Source: Azospirillum sp. SYSU D00513
GTDB taxonomy: Bacteria; Pseudomonadota; Alphaproteobacteria; Azospirillales; Azospirillaceae
Direction: 5' to 3'
Assembly (NCBI RefSeq): GCF_017356015.1
Contig: NZ_JAFIQV010000024.1
Span: 45,702 to 109,701 of the forward strand
DNA: 64,000 bases
In this document: in pieces, positions 1-9,919 of the stretch
Layout of the letters: each line of letters starts with the position of its first letter
Numbering within the stretch: position 1 is the first letter of the stretch
Translations under genes and position numbers: made by a program
Notes under the pieces: generated by a model
Database searches by the model: none
What the model was told of the DNA's origin: nothing
What the model saw: the letters and a program-made list of their open reading frames with translations, nothing else

Positions 1-1
1 C

Positions 2-1045
2 CCGAACGCAGTGTGGCGCTACGCCAGCCGCAGCCGTCTGCGCCCCGGACAGCGCCTGAAGACCAAGACGATGGAAGAGTTCGTCGCCGAAGGGAAGGTG
101 CTGTTCCCGAAGGGGGAACGGGTGGCAGTTTGGGAGACCAGGGACGCCCTGCTGGCCGCCATCGATGCCGGCGACGTCCCGCACGCCGGCGGCATGCCGC
201 TGCTGCGGCGCGACCTGCCGGACCTGGACTTCTGGATCGGTCGCAAGGTCGGCTGGGGAACCCCCGCCTTCAAACGGCACAAGCGTGACCTGCGGCACGC
301 CACCCAGCCACTGTCGAGCTGGATCCGTGCGGCGGCCGAACGGTCCGCGGCGACCGACGCCGAGCGCACGGAATTGACCAGCGCCTTCACTGACGAAGGC
401 GGAAAGACCCTGCAGCGCCTGTTCGGCGACAAGGTGTTCAACTACCCGAAGCCACCCTCCCTGCTCACCGAGTTGATCCGGCAATCGACGGAGCCCGGCG
501 ATCTCGTCGTGGATTTCTTCGCCGGAAGCGCCACCACGGCCCAGGCGGTCCTCTCCTGCAACCAGGAGGACGAGGGTGGCCGGCGCTTCATCATGGTCTC
601 CCATCCGGAATTGGGCGTGCAGCCGTCGGAGCGGAACTTGTGCCGCGACGTGCTGCGCGAGCGCATCCGGCTTTCCGCGGAGGCCATGGGAGCCACGGTG
701 AACTGCGCTTATGTGAGAACCGCGACGCTCGACAGCGACCGCATCCTGTTCCGGCTCGACGACACGGAGGCCCTGGCGGCGGCGCTTCTTTTCGAAAACA
801 TGCCGCTGGTCCATGCCGACCATCCGGAGCGCGGCGTCATCGTCTCGGCCGGCGGCCGGCATGTCGCCTACGAACGCCGGGCCGATGCGGCCTTCCGCGC
901 GAGGCTGGCCTCGCTGCCGAAGAACGAGCCCCTGGTTCTCTACAGCTGGACGCCGGCGCGCTGGGAGGGCGCGCTCGACCGCGATGCCGGCGTGGTCAAT
1001 CTTCCCGCCGTTCTGATCGACCGCCTGAGGGGACTGGAGCCATGA
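2..1045 (+). CDS. mod: Type III restriction-modification DNA methyltransferase (Mod), 5'-truncated by window edge
   Basis: This is the C-terminal part of an adenine-N6 DNA methyltransferase, the modification and recognition subunit of a type III restriction-modification system. The frame is open to the first base of the window, so the GTG at 11 is probably internal and the true start lies upstream. The visible SAM-binding motif I is VVDFFAGSATTAQAV (near nt 505-545). It sits in the C-terminal half, as in beta-class enzymes, whose catalytic DPPY motif precedes motif I and would be upstream of the window. The stop overlaps the start of res by an ATGA, which indicates translational coupling. Family assignment is firm; the target sequence cannot be read from this part. 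Confidence 0.85.
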   Translation, partial: PNAVWRYASRSRLRPGQRLKTKTMEEFVAEGKVLFPKGERVAVWETRDALLAAIDAGDVPHAGGMPLLRRDLPDLDFWIGRKVGWGTPAFKRHKRDLRHATQPLSSWIRAAAERSAATDAERTELTSAFTDEGGKTLQRLFGDKVFNYPKPPSLLTELIRQSTEPGDLVVDFFAGSATTAQAVLSCNQEDEGGRRFIMVSHPELGVQPSERNLCRDVLRERIRLSAEAMGATVNCAYVRTATLDSDRILFRLDDTEALAAALLFENMPLVHADHPERGVIVSAGGRHVAYERRADAAFRARLASLPKNEPLVLYSWTPARWEGALDRDAGVVNLPAVLIDRLRGLEP

Positions 1046-3513
1046 CCGCCGTTCTGAAGACATTCCAGCGCAAGATCGTCGACGGCATGGCGGCGCTCAT
1101 CGCCGACGCGGCGGAGCGGGCCGACGCCGCGCCCGGCCACCGCCGGCAGGTGGCCGCCGATCTCGGCCTGATCCTCCTGGCGGCCCCGACCGGGAGCGGC
1201 AAGACGCTGATGGTCGGATCGGTGCTCGACAAGGTCAGCGCCGCCAACCGCATCGTGTGGTTCTGGTTCGCGCCCTTCGCGCCGCTCATCGACCAGTCAC
1301 GGCTCAGCATCCTGACGCATCATTCGGCCCTGAAGCCGCGCGCGCTCGCCACCGACCGCAATCTCGACAGCACGCGGGCGGGAGACGTCTTCCTCACCAC
1401 CTGGGCGGCCGTCGCCGTCCGCGCCCGCGACGCACGCCAGGCGCGCAGCCGGACGGAAACCATGCCCGGTGCCGACGAGTTGATCGAGGCGCTGCGTCAG
1501 CGCGGGTTCAAGATCGGCTGCGTCGTGGACGAGGCGCACCACAGCTTCCACCTTCAGGCCGAGGCCGGGCGGTTCTTCCGCGAGGTGGTGCGGCCGGACA
1601 TCACGATCCTGGCGACGGCCACGCCGGACGACACCAGCATCGCCTCGCTGGGCGCGGCGCTCGGCCACCGCAATCCTCCCCGTGTCTTCGCCGCGTCCCG
1701 CGAGGAGGCGGTGAGTGCCCGCCTCAACAAGGGAGCGTTGCGCGTGGTCACCTTCCTGGTCTCGCGCCCGGAAGAGCGGTTCGTCGATATTCGCGAGGCG
1801 GCACTGTATGCCGGCTGGCTGGAGCACCAGCGGGTCAAGGAGGATCTCGCGACCGTCGGCGCGGCGGTCACGCCGCTGCTCCTCGTCCAGGTGGATGGGG
1901 ACGACGGGGTGGACATCGCCCGCGAAGCGTTGCGGCGGTTTGGCCTGCCCTCCAGGGCCATCGCCGTCCACACCGCGCGCGAACCCGACCCCGACGTCGT
2001 CGCCATGGCCGCCGACACGACCAAGGAGGCGCTCATCTTCAAGGTGGCGGTGGCTCTTGGCTTCGACGCGCCCCGTGCCTTCACCCTGGTGTCGTTGCGC
2101 AGCGCGCAGGACCCCGATTTCGGCACGCAGATCATCGGACGGCTGATGCGCGTCGCCCGCCCTCTGCAAGCCGTGCCTCTGGACGGCGAAGGAGCGCTGG
2201 GCGACGCCGCCCGCCGCCTGGACGAGGCGCATGTCTTCCTGGCCAACCCGGAGATGCAGGGCGGTCTGCTGGCCGCGGCCGACCGGCTGAAGGCATTGCG
2301 CAGCGAGATCTCGCCGCTCGCCGGCCGCCTGCGCATCGTGGCCGTGGGGGAGGGCGGCCGGGAGATGCGCACCCTCGCGCCCGATGGGCAGCTCAGCCTG
2401 CTGGAGCCGCCGCCGGACGACTCCCCGGCCGGACCAGAAGCGCCGGACGGACCGCGCGCGGAGGGGCAGTCACCGCAACCGGCTTACGGGCTTCCGCTTG
2501 CCGGTGGCAGCGGTGCCCGCCCGCTGGTCGTGGACCGGTATGTTCGTACCGCCATCGGCGCCCGCACCGTGCCGGCTGCTTTTGCTCTTCATCGTTACCC
2601 GCTGCGCGGACCGGAACCCTTCCCGCGCCGTTTCCGGCGTGAGGAGCTGCCCCAGGACATGGACGCGTTGGTGGCCGGCATAGCCGCCCGCGTGCGGTTC
2701 GACGGCGAGGCGCTCGCGGTTTTTCAGAAGCGGCAGGTGGCTGTCGGCATGCGCTCCCGGGAAGTGTTCGGCGACGAGATCATGCAGCAGATGCTGCAGG
2801 TTCCCATCACCCGCCGGAAGGTCGCTGCGCAGGCGCAGCAACTCCTGCTGTTCAACCGCTCCATCGATCCGGGGGAACTCGCGCGTGCGCTGCTGGGCGA
2901 ACTGGAGCGTCAGCTTACAGCCCGGGGCATCCCGGTGAACGGGCCGGAAGAGCTGGAGATGGGTCTCAACCTGATCCTCACCCGCTTTCCGGATGCCCTG
3001 CGCACCGCGCAGCGGCAATGCCTTGCGGAGCAGGCAGCGGTGGTCCAGACGGCGGAATTGCCGGAGGAGATCATATCGCCGACACCCCTGGATCCAGCCA
3101 TGCTGAACCTTTATCGGGTGTTTCCGGGCAGCATGAACGGCTGGGAACGGCGCTTCGCCGAACTGATCGACAATGACGTCACCGACACCGTACGCTGGTG
3201 GCATCGCAACCTGCCGCACCGTCCGGAATCGGTGTCCATCGTTATGGAATCGGGGGAATGCTACTTCCCGGATTTCATTGTCGGTGTGAACGGCCGTCCC
3301 ACGCCCGACAACATCGGGCTTGCCGAGACGAAGCGGGATTTCCAGTCGGTCAACGCCCGGATGAAGAACCGCAGCCGGCATCGCGAGTACGGACAGGCGC
3401 TGATGCTGTTCCTCGACGACGGAACCGGGGAGTTCATGGTGGTCGAACAGGTGCTTCGCGCCATCAACCAGCCAAGCCGCGTGTTCGAGATGATCGATCT
3501 CGTCCGGGCATAA
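1042..3513 (+). CDS. res: Type III restriction endonuclease subunit (Res), DEAD/DEAH helicase plus nuclease
   Basis: An 823-residue protein. It has a Walker A motif (APTGSGKT, near residue 50), a DEAH box (VVDEAHHSF, near residue 155), an SF2 motif III-like ATATP, and a C-terminal PD-(D/E)xK-like nuclease signature: YFPDF followed by LAETK (nt about 3260-3335). With Mod it would translocate along DNA and cleave unmodified sites. The start at 1042 was chosen over a longer in-frame extension because it gives a 4-bp ATGA overlap with mod and the extension reads through mod in another frame. The middle (residues 450-520) is Pro/Gly-rich and looks like a linker. Type III assignment rests on the gene pair; a type I or ISP-like helicase is less likely. 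Confidence 0.85.
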   Translation: MTAVLKTFQRKIVDGMAALIADAAERADAAPGHRRQVAADLGLILLAAPTGSGKTLMVGSVLDKVSAANRIVWFWFAPFAPLIDQSRLSILTHHSALKPRALATDRNLDSTRAGDVFLTTWAAVAVRARDARQARSRTETMPGADELIEALRQRGFKIGCVVDEAHHSFHLQAEAGRFFREVVRPDITILATATPDDTSIASLGAALGHRNPPRVFAASREEAVSARLNKGALRVVTFLVSRPEERFVDIREAALYAGWLEHQRVKEDLATVGAAVTPLLLVQVDGDDGVDIAREALRRFGLPSRAIAVHTAREPDPDVVAMAADTTKEALIFKVAVALGFDAPRAFTLVSLRSAQDPDFGTQIIGRLMRVARPLQAVPLDGEGALGDAARRLDEAHVFLANPEMQGGLLAAADRLKALRSEISPLAGRLRIVAVGEGGREMRTLAPDGQLSLLEPPPDDSPAGPEAPDGPRAEGQSPQPAYGLPLAGGSGARPLVVDRYVRTAIGARTVPAAFALHRYPLRGPEPFPRRFRREELPQDMDALVAGIAARVRFDGEALAVFQKRQVAVGMRSREVFGDEIMQQMLQVPITRRKVAAQAQQLLLFNRSIDPGELARALLGELERQLTARGIPVNGPEELEMGLNLILTRFPDALRTAQRQCLAEQAAVVQTAELPEEIISPTPLDPAMLNLYRVFPGSMNGWERRFAELIDNDVTDTVRWWHRNLPHRPESVSIVMESGECYFPDFIVGVNGRPTPDNIGLAETKRDFQSVNARMKNRSRHREYGQALMLFLDDGTGEFMVVEQVLRAINQPSRVFEMIDLVRA

Positions 3514-3522
3514 GCGCCGCCG

Positions 3523-3557
3523 GCGTGGCGTGCGGGGGACACGCCCGCACGCCACGC
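3523..3557. terminator. Strong inverted repeat between convergent res and ubiM
   Basis: A perfect 14-bp stem (3523-3536 with 3544-3557) and a 7-nt loop, starting 10 bp after the res stop and ending 23 bp before the stop of the convergent hydroxylase gene. There is no long T-tract on either side, so it probably acts as a bidirectional stop or as an mRNA 3'-end stabiliser. Confidence 0.65.
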
Positions 3558-3580
3558 TTGCAGGGTTCGGAAGCCAAGCC

Positions 3581-4744
3581 TCAGGGCTGCATCAGCATGT
3601 TGGACACGGTGCGGCGCAGGAAGGGCAGGCGCGCGCCGGCGCGCAGCACCAGGTGGCGGGCGAGCCGGGCGGGCGGGCGTTCGTCGGTGTAGAGGCCGAC
3701 GATCAGGTTGGTCGCCGCGTAGAGCGGCGCCGTCACCAGCCGGTGCGCCGTCTCGTAGCGGCGCAGCAGCCCGTGTGAGCCGATGTCGGCCCGGCGCCGC
3801 GCCGCCATGCCGACGAGCCCCGCCAGCTCCGCGGCGCCCTGAAGCCCGAGGTTGAAGCCGTGCGCGGTGACCGGGTGCATGCCGACCGCCGCGTCGCCGA
3901 TCAGCGCCGCCCGCCCGGCCGCGAAATGGTGCGCGTAGGTGGTCGCCAGCGGATAGACGTGCGGCTTGCCGGCCACCGTCATGGCGCCGAGCCGCCCGTC
4001 GTAGCGCCGGGTCAGTTCCGCGCCCAGTGCTTCCGGGGCGAGCGCCGCCAGCCGTTCGATGTCGGCTGCGGGCAGGGTCAGCACGGCCGAGGACAGGCGT
4101 CCGTTGAGCGGCAGCATCGCGATCGTCTGGTCATGGTCGAACCATTCGGTCGCGACCCCGCCATGGTCGCCTTCATGCGCGACGCGGCAGACCAGCATGG
4201 ACCGGCCCAGCCGGTTCACCTGGGCACCGATGCCGAGCTGCTCGCGCACCCTGGAGAAGCGGGAATCCGCCGCGACCAGCAGGCGTGCTTCGATCTGCCG
4301 TCCGTCTTCGAGCCTCGCCGTCGCGCGCGTGCGGTCCGTCCGGACCTCGGCGATGCCGGTGCCCGCGATCAGGGTCAGCCCTTCCTGGCCGCTCACGGTC
4401 TCGAACAGCGCGCGCCGGATGCGGTTGTTCGGAACGAGATGGCCGAGCTGGTCGCCGGCCGCTTCGCTCGCGAAGGAGAGCGCGAAGCCGGAGCGGCCGT
4501 TGAGCACGCGCGCCTCGCGGAGCGGGGCGATGTCGTCCCTGCCGATCCGGTCCCAGGCGCCAAGCCCTTTCAGGATGCTCATCGACCGGTGGGTCAGCGC
4601 GATCTCGCGCCCGTCGGCTGGTGGCTGGGCCAGCACCTCCAGCGGCTGCCGTTCGACCAGCGCGATCCGCAGGCGGTGCTCCGCCAGCGCAGCCGCGAAG
4701 GCCAGTCCCGCCGGGCCGCCGCCCACGATCATGACATCGAACAT
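3581..4744 (-). CDS. ubiM: FAD-dependent monooxygenase of the UbiH/UbiM family (ubiquinone ring hydroxylase)
   Basis: A 387-residue flavoprotein hydroxylase. The N-terminal dinucleotide-binding motif is VGGGPAGLAFAAALAE (residues 7-22). The second FAD motif, LIGDAAVGMHPVTAHGFNLG, lies near residue 290. This architecture is shared by UbiH, UbiF, UbiI and UbiM, which hydroxylate the ubiquinone head group at the membrane. The sequence reads most like the broad-specificity UbiM found in alphaproteobacteria and Neisseria, but the family call is more secure than the member. The start at 4744 has a GGAAGAG-like ribosome site. It is convergent with res and shares orientation with the upstream LysR gene, from which it is 164 bp away. 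Confidence 0.75.
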   Translation of the reverse strand: MFDVMIVGGGPAGLAFAAALAEHRLRIALVERQPLEVLAQPPADGREIALTHRSMSILKGLGAWDRIGRDDIAPLREARVLNGRSGFALSFASEAAGDQLGHLVPNNRIRRALFETVSGQEGLTLIAGTGIAEVRTDRTRATARLEDGRQIEARLLVAADSRFSRVREQLGIGAQVNRLGRSMLVCRVAHEGDHGGVATEWFDHDQTIAMLPLNGRLSSAVLTLPAADIERLAALAPEALGAELTRRYDGRLGAMTVAGKPHVYPLATTYAHHFAAGRAALIGDAAVGMHPVTAHGFNLGLQGAAELAGLVGMAARRRADIGSHGLLRRYETAHRLVTAPLYAATNLIVGLYTDERPPARLARHLVLRAGARLPFLRRTVSNMLMQP

Positions 4745-4908
4745 GCAAACTCTTCCCATCGAACCCACCCCGGCCCCAGCGGCCGGCGGCACCCCTCGCG
4801 CAGAGGTGAATACTCCCCGCCCGTGCCGAAGGGAATTTGGTTCTCTCGGGTTCCGGCGCAATGCCGCGCAAGGGTGATATCCGCGCCTTCCGGGGAGAAC
4901 GGAAGCGC

Positions 4909-5805
4909 CTAGCGACCAGGGCGACCGTCGCCTGCCAAATGCTCGAACAGGCTCCGCCCTTGGGGCGTCAATTCCTGTTCTCCACGGACGCAGACCGACA
5001 GCCGGCGTGTGGCCCATCCTTCGGAAAGCCGGATCACGGCAAGCCGGCACGACCGCTTCCAGCGACGCGCCGCCGTTTCCGGAACGATGCCGATGCCCAC
5101 CCCTTCGCCCGCCATCCGGCAGACGCCGTCGAAGCCACGTACCTTCACACGGATCTTCAGCGTTCCCCCGATCCTCGCGGCCTGCATGTCCAGGTGATCC
5201 TGCAGGGCGCCGCCCGCGAGGCCGATGAAAGGCTGGCCCGTCACGTCGGAGAACCGGACCCGCGGCGTCGCGGCCAGGGGATGCTCGCGCGCCGTCACGA
5301 CGACCAGCCGGTCGGTCGCGAAAGGGCGCAGGATCAGGCCCTCGGTTTCCGCCGCGTCCGACAGAATGCCGATGTCGGCGAAGCCGGCCAGGACGCTTCT
5401 GGCGATGTCGCTGCTCTGCCGCTCCTTCAGATCGAGGTCGACCTGCGGGTGCGACGCCATCCAGCCCGCCAGCCGCTCGGGCAGGAATTCGGTGATGGCG
5501 GCCGTGTTCGCGAGCAGGCGGATGGTGACGCGAAACCCCTTCGCATGTTCGCCCAGCTCCCCGCGCAGCCGCGCCATCTGGTGCAGGATGAGGCGCGCGT
5601 GGTGGGCGAGCGCCTCGCCGGCGGCGGTCGGCCTGACTCCGCGCCGGCCACGCTCCAGCAGCGTGATCCCGCCGGCCGCCTCCATGTCCTGCAGCCTCTC
5701 GCTGGCGGCGGACAGCGAAAGGCCGGCGTCCGCCGCGCCATGGGTGATGCTGCCGGCATCCACCACGGCCAGGAACAGGCGGAGATCCGTGAGATCGAAG
5801 CGCAT
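4909..5805 (-). CDS. LysR-family transcriptional regulator
   Basis: A 298-residue protein with an N-terminal winged helix-turn-helix (DLRLFLAVVDAGSITHGAA, residues 7-25) followed by an effector-binding domain of the periplasmic-binding fold. The ATG at 5805 was chosen because the HTH then begins at residue 5, as is usual for LysR proteins; the ORF could extend 27 residues upstream, but that stretch is Arg/Cys-rich and unlike the family. It is divergent from a TauE/SafE exporter with 97 bp between the starts, the classic LysR arrangement, so the exporter is the likely target. The effector is unknown. Confidence 0.9.
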   Translation of the reverse strand: MRFDLTDLRLFLAVVDAGSITHGAADAGLSLSAASERLQDMEAAGGITLLERGRRGVRPTAAGEALAHHARLILHQMARLRGELGEHAKGFRVTIRLLANTAAITEFLPERLAGWMASHPQVDLDLKERQSSDIARSVLAGFADIGILSDAAETEGLILRPFATDRLVVVTAREHPLAATPRVRFSDVTGQPFIGLAGGALQDHLDMQAARIGGTLKIRVKVRGFDGVCRMAGEGVGIGIVPETAARRWKRSCRLAVIRLSEGWATRRLSVCVRGEQELTPQGRSLFEHLAGDGRPGR

Positions 5806-5902
5806 GCCGCGACGATAGCGGACAAGGAGCCTTCGGGCCAGCCGAAGGCACGCTGCGGCACATCCGCATTGCGCCCGCCGCCCCATCGCTTATCCAGGAG
5901 CC

Positions 5903-6652
5903 ATGATCGAACTCTCGATACCCCTTGTCGCCGCGACGGCCGCGACCTTCTTCGCCGCCGGAATCGTCAAGGGCGTCACCGGCATGGGACTGCCGACGGT
6001 GGCTATGGGCGTGCTCGGGGCGCTCATCTCGCCGCTCGCCGCCGCGAGCCTGCTGATCGTTCCGTCCTTCGTGACCAACCTCTGGCAGCTTCTGGCAGGC
6101 CCAGGCTTCGGCTGCCTCCTTCGCAGGCTCTGGCCGATGATGCTCGCCATTGCCGTGGGAACGGCGCTCGGCTCCTCCTGGCTCGCCGGCGGCGACACGC
6201 GCTCGGCCACCCTCGCGCTGGGCGCCGCGCTGCTCGTCTATTCGGGCTACGCGCTCCTTGCGCGTCCGCTCAGCGTGCCGCAGCGGCTGGAGCCATGGCT
6301 GTCGCCGGTCATCGGCCTGACGACGGGCATGGTCACCGGCGGCACCGGCGTGTTCGTCATTCCCGCCGTGCCCTACCTGCAGGCGCTTGGGCTCGGCAAG
6401 GACGAGCTGGTGCAGGCGCTGGGCCTGTCCTTCACGGTATCGACCGTGGCACTGGCGGCCGGGCTCGGCGCACGGGGCATGTTCCAGCCCGACACTCTCG
6501 CGCTGTCCGCCCTTGCCGTCCTTCCGGCACTTGCCGGGATGTGGGCGGGCCGGGCGATCCGCGACAGGATCAGCCCTCCGCTGTTCCGCCGCGGGCTGCT
6601 CATCTGTCTGTTGCTGCTGGGGGCGGAGATGATTCTCCGGTCACTTCCTTGA
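5903..6652 (+). CDS. TauE/SafE-family sulfite/organic anion exporter
   Basis: A 249-residue integral membrane protein with about eight hydrophobic helices and the family's repeated glycine-rich signatures (GIVKGVTGMGLPTVAMG near residue 19 and TGMVTGGTGVFVIPAVPYL near residue 139). Members export sulfite, sulfoacetate or other small anions. It is divergent from the LysR gene, which probably controls it. The ATG at 5903 has GGAG immediately upstream with a short spacing. The substrate cannot be read from the sequence. Confidence 0.85.
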   Translation: MIELSIPLVAATAATFFAAGIVKGVTGMGLPTVAMGVLGALISPLAAASLLIVPSFVTNLWQLLAGPGFGCLLRRLWPMMLAIAVGTALGSSWLAGGDTRSATLALGAALLVYSGYALLARPLSVPQRLEPWLSPVIGLTTGMVTGGTGVFVIPAVPYLQALGLGKDELVQALGLSFTVSTVALAAGLGARGMFQPDTLALSALAVLPALAGMWAGRAIRDRISPPLFRRGLLICLLLLGAEMILRSLP

Positions 6653-6862
6653 GAGTGATGAGCAGGTCCGGAACACCGGCCCAGCGCCGGCGGACCGGCG
6701 GCGTCCCGCTCCGGGACGGCCGTCCTCGTCCAATCGGGCCAACTGGCTGCCCCGCTCCGCCGCCTGGAGCGAGTGACAAAGCTGCGGGATGGAGGCGGAA
6801 CCGGGGGCTCCGCGAGTGATTGGGCCGTAAGAGCGGTTCTTTTCTTACTTGCGGGTGCTGTC

Positions 6863-9610
6863 ATGCCGTATCCCCTGAAACTCTTCCTCCTGACCGTCGG
6901 CAGTGTCGTTGGGGTGTTTGGCGGGCTTGCTCTCCTTCTTGCGCTGATCGCAGCCACCAACAGCCGTGTCTCGGCCTATGTGGTTGAAAAGGCCGCCACC
7001 TTCGCGTTCGGACGCGACATCGCCGTCGAAGAGGTGCTCGTGCTCGAATGGGGCAACCCAATGACCATCGAGGTGACGGGATTGGCCGTCGGCAATGCTG
7101 ACTGGGCGGAGGAGCCTGCGATCCTTACGGCTGAGCGCCTTGAGCTCGCCGTGGCCGCCAGCGGTGCATTCCCGCCTTCCTTCGAACTCCCGCGTCTGAC
7201 GGTGGAGGGTCCGGCGGTCTTTCTGGCGGTGAACCAGCAGGGGCAGGCGAACTGGAAAGGATCGGCGGCGGATTCCGCGGGGCGATCGGACGGGCGGGCG
7301 CATCTGCTCGGGCTCGAGGAGTTCCATCTCCTGAACGGAAGGCTGGTTTACCGGGATGCGAACTCCGGCCTCATGCCGATGGTGCGTTTGAACGCGCTGA
7401 CCGCGAAGGCTTCAGGCGCGGATCAGCCCATCATTTTCGAAGGCGATGGTCAGCTTCTCACGGATGGAGCGCGTTCTAAGGCCGCGGATATCCGTTTCAA
7501 CGGGGAGGCCGGATCCCTGCAGCAGCTGCGCTCGGGCATGATGCCTCTCCGCCTGGACGCCTCCGTCGGGAGTGCGCACGCCGACGTCAGGGGCCGGATC
7601 ACGGACCTGTTCGGCGAGGCGTCGGTGGACTTCCGGGTAAACGCCGAGGGGAAGAACCTGCAACCGCTGCTCGCTCTCGCCGGCGTGTCGGTCGGCTCCA
7701 CGCCCCCCTTCCGCACCGAAGCGCATCTCGCCTACGAGAGGGCACGGTGGATGCTGGGTGATGTGAGGGCGCGGCTCGGAGACACCGAACTGAATGGAAC
7801 CCTCACGCTGGACACCGTCGGGCCAAAGCCGAAGATCGCCGGCGACCTGGTTGCCAAGCTTCTGGCCTCGGGCCAGCTGCGCAACATAGGCCAAGGTGCT
7901 GAACAGGGTGGTGCTGAACAGAAGGCTGATGGGCAGGCGCGGGCTGGTGACGCCAAGGGCTTGCCATTCGAACTGCTCGAGGCGGCGAATGCCGAACTCA
8001 CGCTCCACGCCGAACAGATCCAGGATCCGGCTCTACCGCTCCGGAGCGCCAGTGCGTCGGTGACACTCCAGGATGGAGCCTTGCGGATCGACCCGGTGAA
8101 GGTGGAGATGGCCGGTGGCGACGCAACGGGCAGTCTGCGGGTCGATGCGACGGCGGTGCCCCCGGTGCTGACCCTGAAAGCGGAGGGGAAGGGGCTTCCG
8201 GTGGACCTGCTGCCGGCCATTGCCGGCTCCGTCGACGGTGATGTGAAGGGAACGGTCGATCTTCGCAGTGAGGGCGAGACGGTCTCGGCTCTTTTTTCCA
8301 ATCTGACGGGAAACCTGCGGGCGCAGGTCGATGGCCATGTCCAGGAGCAACCGCTGCATCTCGAACTGAGCGCGGAGAGCGCCGGGAGCGCCGCTCCCGT
8401 ACCGGTGAGGCTGACCGGGACGATCGGAAGCGCGTCTCTTCAGGCAACCGGCGATGCACAGCTCCGCGGACCGGGCGCGCGCCTCGTGCTGGACATGAGC
8501 AGCAGCGGGCCGGAGGTGGGGGCTTTGCTGGCCGTCGCCGGCATCGATCATCCGCCGGAAACGCCGTCCTACATGATCGAGGGGGGCATCAGATACGCGG
8601 ACAAGAATCTACGGCTTTCCGACCTCCGGGCACGCCTCGGCGACGTCCGTCTCAACGGAACGGCATCGGCGGATCTGTCCGGCACCATCCCGATGGTCCG
8701 GGCCGACCTGTCCATTCCCAAGCTTTCCTGGCAGGGCATCGAGCGGAGCGTGGCAGAGTCATCGAGTGCCGCGTCATCGGCAAGCGGCGGCCCATCCCGG
8801 GAGCAGGCCATTCCACCGTCCAGCCTTCCCTTCCATCTCCTGAGATCAGCGGACGCCGAGGTGACCATCGACATCGCGGAAACGGTCGGCGTGGCTTTCC
8901 CGGTGGGCGCCGTGCGGCTGGACGCGCATCTCCGGGATGGAAAACTGCGCCTGGAGCCGTTGCGCGTCGACATGGCGGGGGGGAGCATCGGCGGGACGGT
9001 GACAGCCGACGGGAAGGCCTCCCCGCCGACGGTCGGCGCCAGCCTCGACCTTGACGCCATCAGCATGGATGCGGTGATGGCCGCCATGGAGGTGTCCAAG
9101 CGCGTGAAGGGCCGGGTCAACGGCACCGTCGCCCTGCAATCGGCTGGAACGACCTTGCAGGCCCATTCGGAAACCCTCGATGGCCGCGTGCGGGTTTACG
9201 TGACGGACGGACAGTTCAGCACAAGGCTCATAGACGCCATGGCCGCGAACATCGGTGAGGCCTTCAGCTTTCTGTTCACCGAGGGAGAGGTCAGGCCAGT
9301 GGATTGCATCGTCGGCCGTTTCGACGTCGAGAACGGGACTGTCGATCCGGAAACGATGGTGTTCGTCACGGAGGACATGGTTCTGCGCGGAAGTGGCCGT
9401 GTCGACCTCGCGGAGGAGCGGATCGATCTGACCCTGACCCCCCGTCCCAAGGAACGTCATCTGCTGGACATAACCGTGCCTGTCAAAGCCACCGGCTCCC
9501 TGGCCGACCCGAAATTCGATATAGGCGTGACTCTCTGGTCCAAACTCGCCAAGGAACGGGTCTGCGAGCGGACCCTTTCCGGCCAGGATGAAAGCCAGGC
9601 GCAGCGGTAG
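6863..9610 (+). CDS. AsmA-family inner-membrane-anchored periplasmic protein
   Basis: A 915-residue protein with a single N-terminal membrane helix (residues 6-27) and a long beta-rich periplasmic body. It shows the AsmA signatures: a VEEVLVLEW-like N-terminal domain, and a C-terminal region with VDCIVGRFDVENGTV and GSGRVDLAEERIDLTLTPRPK. AsmA-like proteins are bridge-type proteins implicated in phospholipid transport to the outer membrane. Repeated stretches such as RLGDTELNGTLTLD and RLGDVRLNGTASADL (near residues 305 and 590) show internal repetition typical of the family. The ATG at 6863 puts the membrane helix at the N-terminus; an in-frame GTG at 6773 would add an unlikely 30-residue tail. 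A 210-bp gap separates it from tauE. Confidence 0.85.
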   Translation: MPYPLKLFLLTVGSVVGVFGGLALLLALIAATNSRVSAYVVEKAATFAFGRDIAVEEVLVLEWGNPMTIEVTGLAVGNADWAEEPAILTAERLELAVAASGAFPPSFELPRLTVEGPAVFLAVNQQGQANWKGSAADSAGRSDGRAHLLGLEEFHLLNGRLVYRDANSGLMPMVRLNALTAKASGADQPIIFEGDGQLLTDGARSKAADIRFNGEAGSLQQLRSGMMPLRLDASVGSAHADVRGRITDLFGEASVDFRVNAEGKNLQPLLALAGVSVGSTPPFRTEAHLAYERARWMLGDVRARLGDTELNGTLTLDTVGPKPKIAGDLVAKLLASGQLRNIGQGAEQGGAEQKADGQARAGDAKGLPFELLEAANAELTLHAEQIQDPALPLRSASASVTLQDGALRIDPVKVEMAGGDATGSLRVDATAVPPVLTLKAEGKGLPVDLLPAIAGSVDGDVKGTVDLRSEGETVSALFSNLTGNLRAQVDGHVQEQPLHLELSAESAGSAAPVPVRLTGTIGSASLQATGDAQLRGPGARLVLDMSSSGPEVGALLAVAGIDHPPETPSYMIEGGIRYADKNLRLSDLRARLGDVRLNGTASADLSGTIPMVRADLSIPKLSWQGIERSVAESSSAASSASGGPSREQAIPPSSLPFHLLRSADAEVTIDIAETVGVAFPVGAVRLDAHLRDGKLRLEPLRVDMAGGSIGGTVTADGKASPPTVGASLDLDAISMDAVMAAMEVSKRVKGRVNGTVALQSAGTTLQAHSETLDGRVRVYVTDGQFSTRLIDAMAANIGEAFSFLFTEGEVRPVDCIVGRFDVENGTVDPETMVFVTEDMVLRGSGRVDLAEERIDLTLTPRPKERHLLDITVPVKATGSLADPKFDIGVTLWSKLAKERVCERTLSGQDESQAQR

Positions 9611-9919
9611 AGGTGGTGGGGCATGAGGCCGATGGCGGCCAGGGTGACCATGGTTTCGGACAGCTCTCGGCCAAACCAGCCGAGCCTCCTTCCGACCGCC
9701 CATCGCCGTGGCAAGACGATGAAGCCGCTCCGGCAATCCGGCGCACGATGAAAAGTGACTGGTCGAGCAGAGGGCAGAACCGAAAGCTGATCGTAGATGC
9801 GACCGGCGACGACGCAACGGTCGGCCGCTGTAGGGAGTTGAAGCAGCGTGCGGGGGGCCGGTCCACGGAAGAGCCCGCCAGCGTCGATGCAACGACCATG
9901 ACCGGGTGGCGGATCCTTG
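9611..9919 (+). other. Intergenic gap between the AsmA gene and the DUF2254 gene
   Basis: About 310 bp. Short ORFs cross it on both strands (for example 9613-10050 plus and 9457-9714 minus), but none has a signal peptide, a recognisable domain or a convincing ribosome site, and each overlaps a well-supported gene. No clear promoter or hairpin was recognised. Confidence 0.4.

Noticed and set aside
640..1041. N-terminal extension of the res ORF
   Set aside because: It overlaps mod in another frame and is unlike any Res protein; the ATGA junction at 1042 is the better start.
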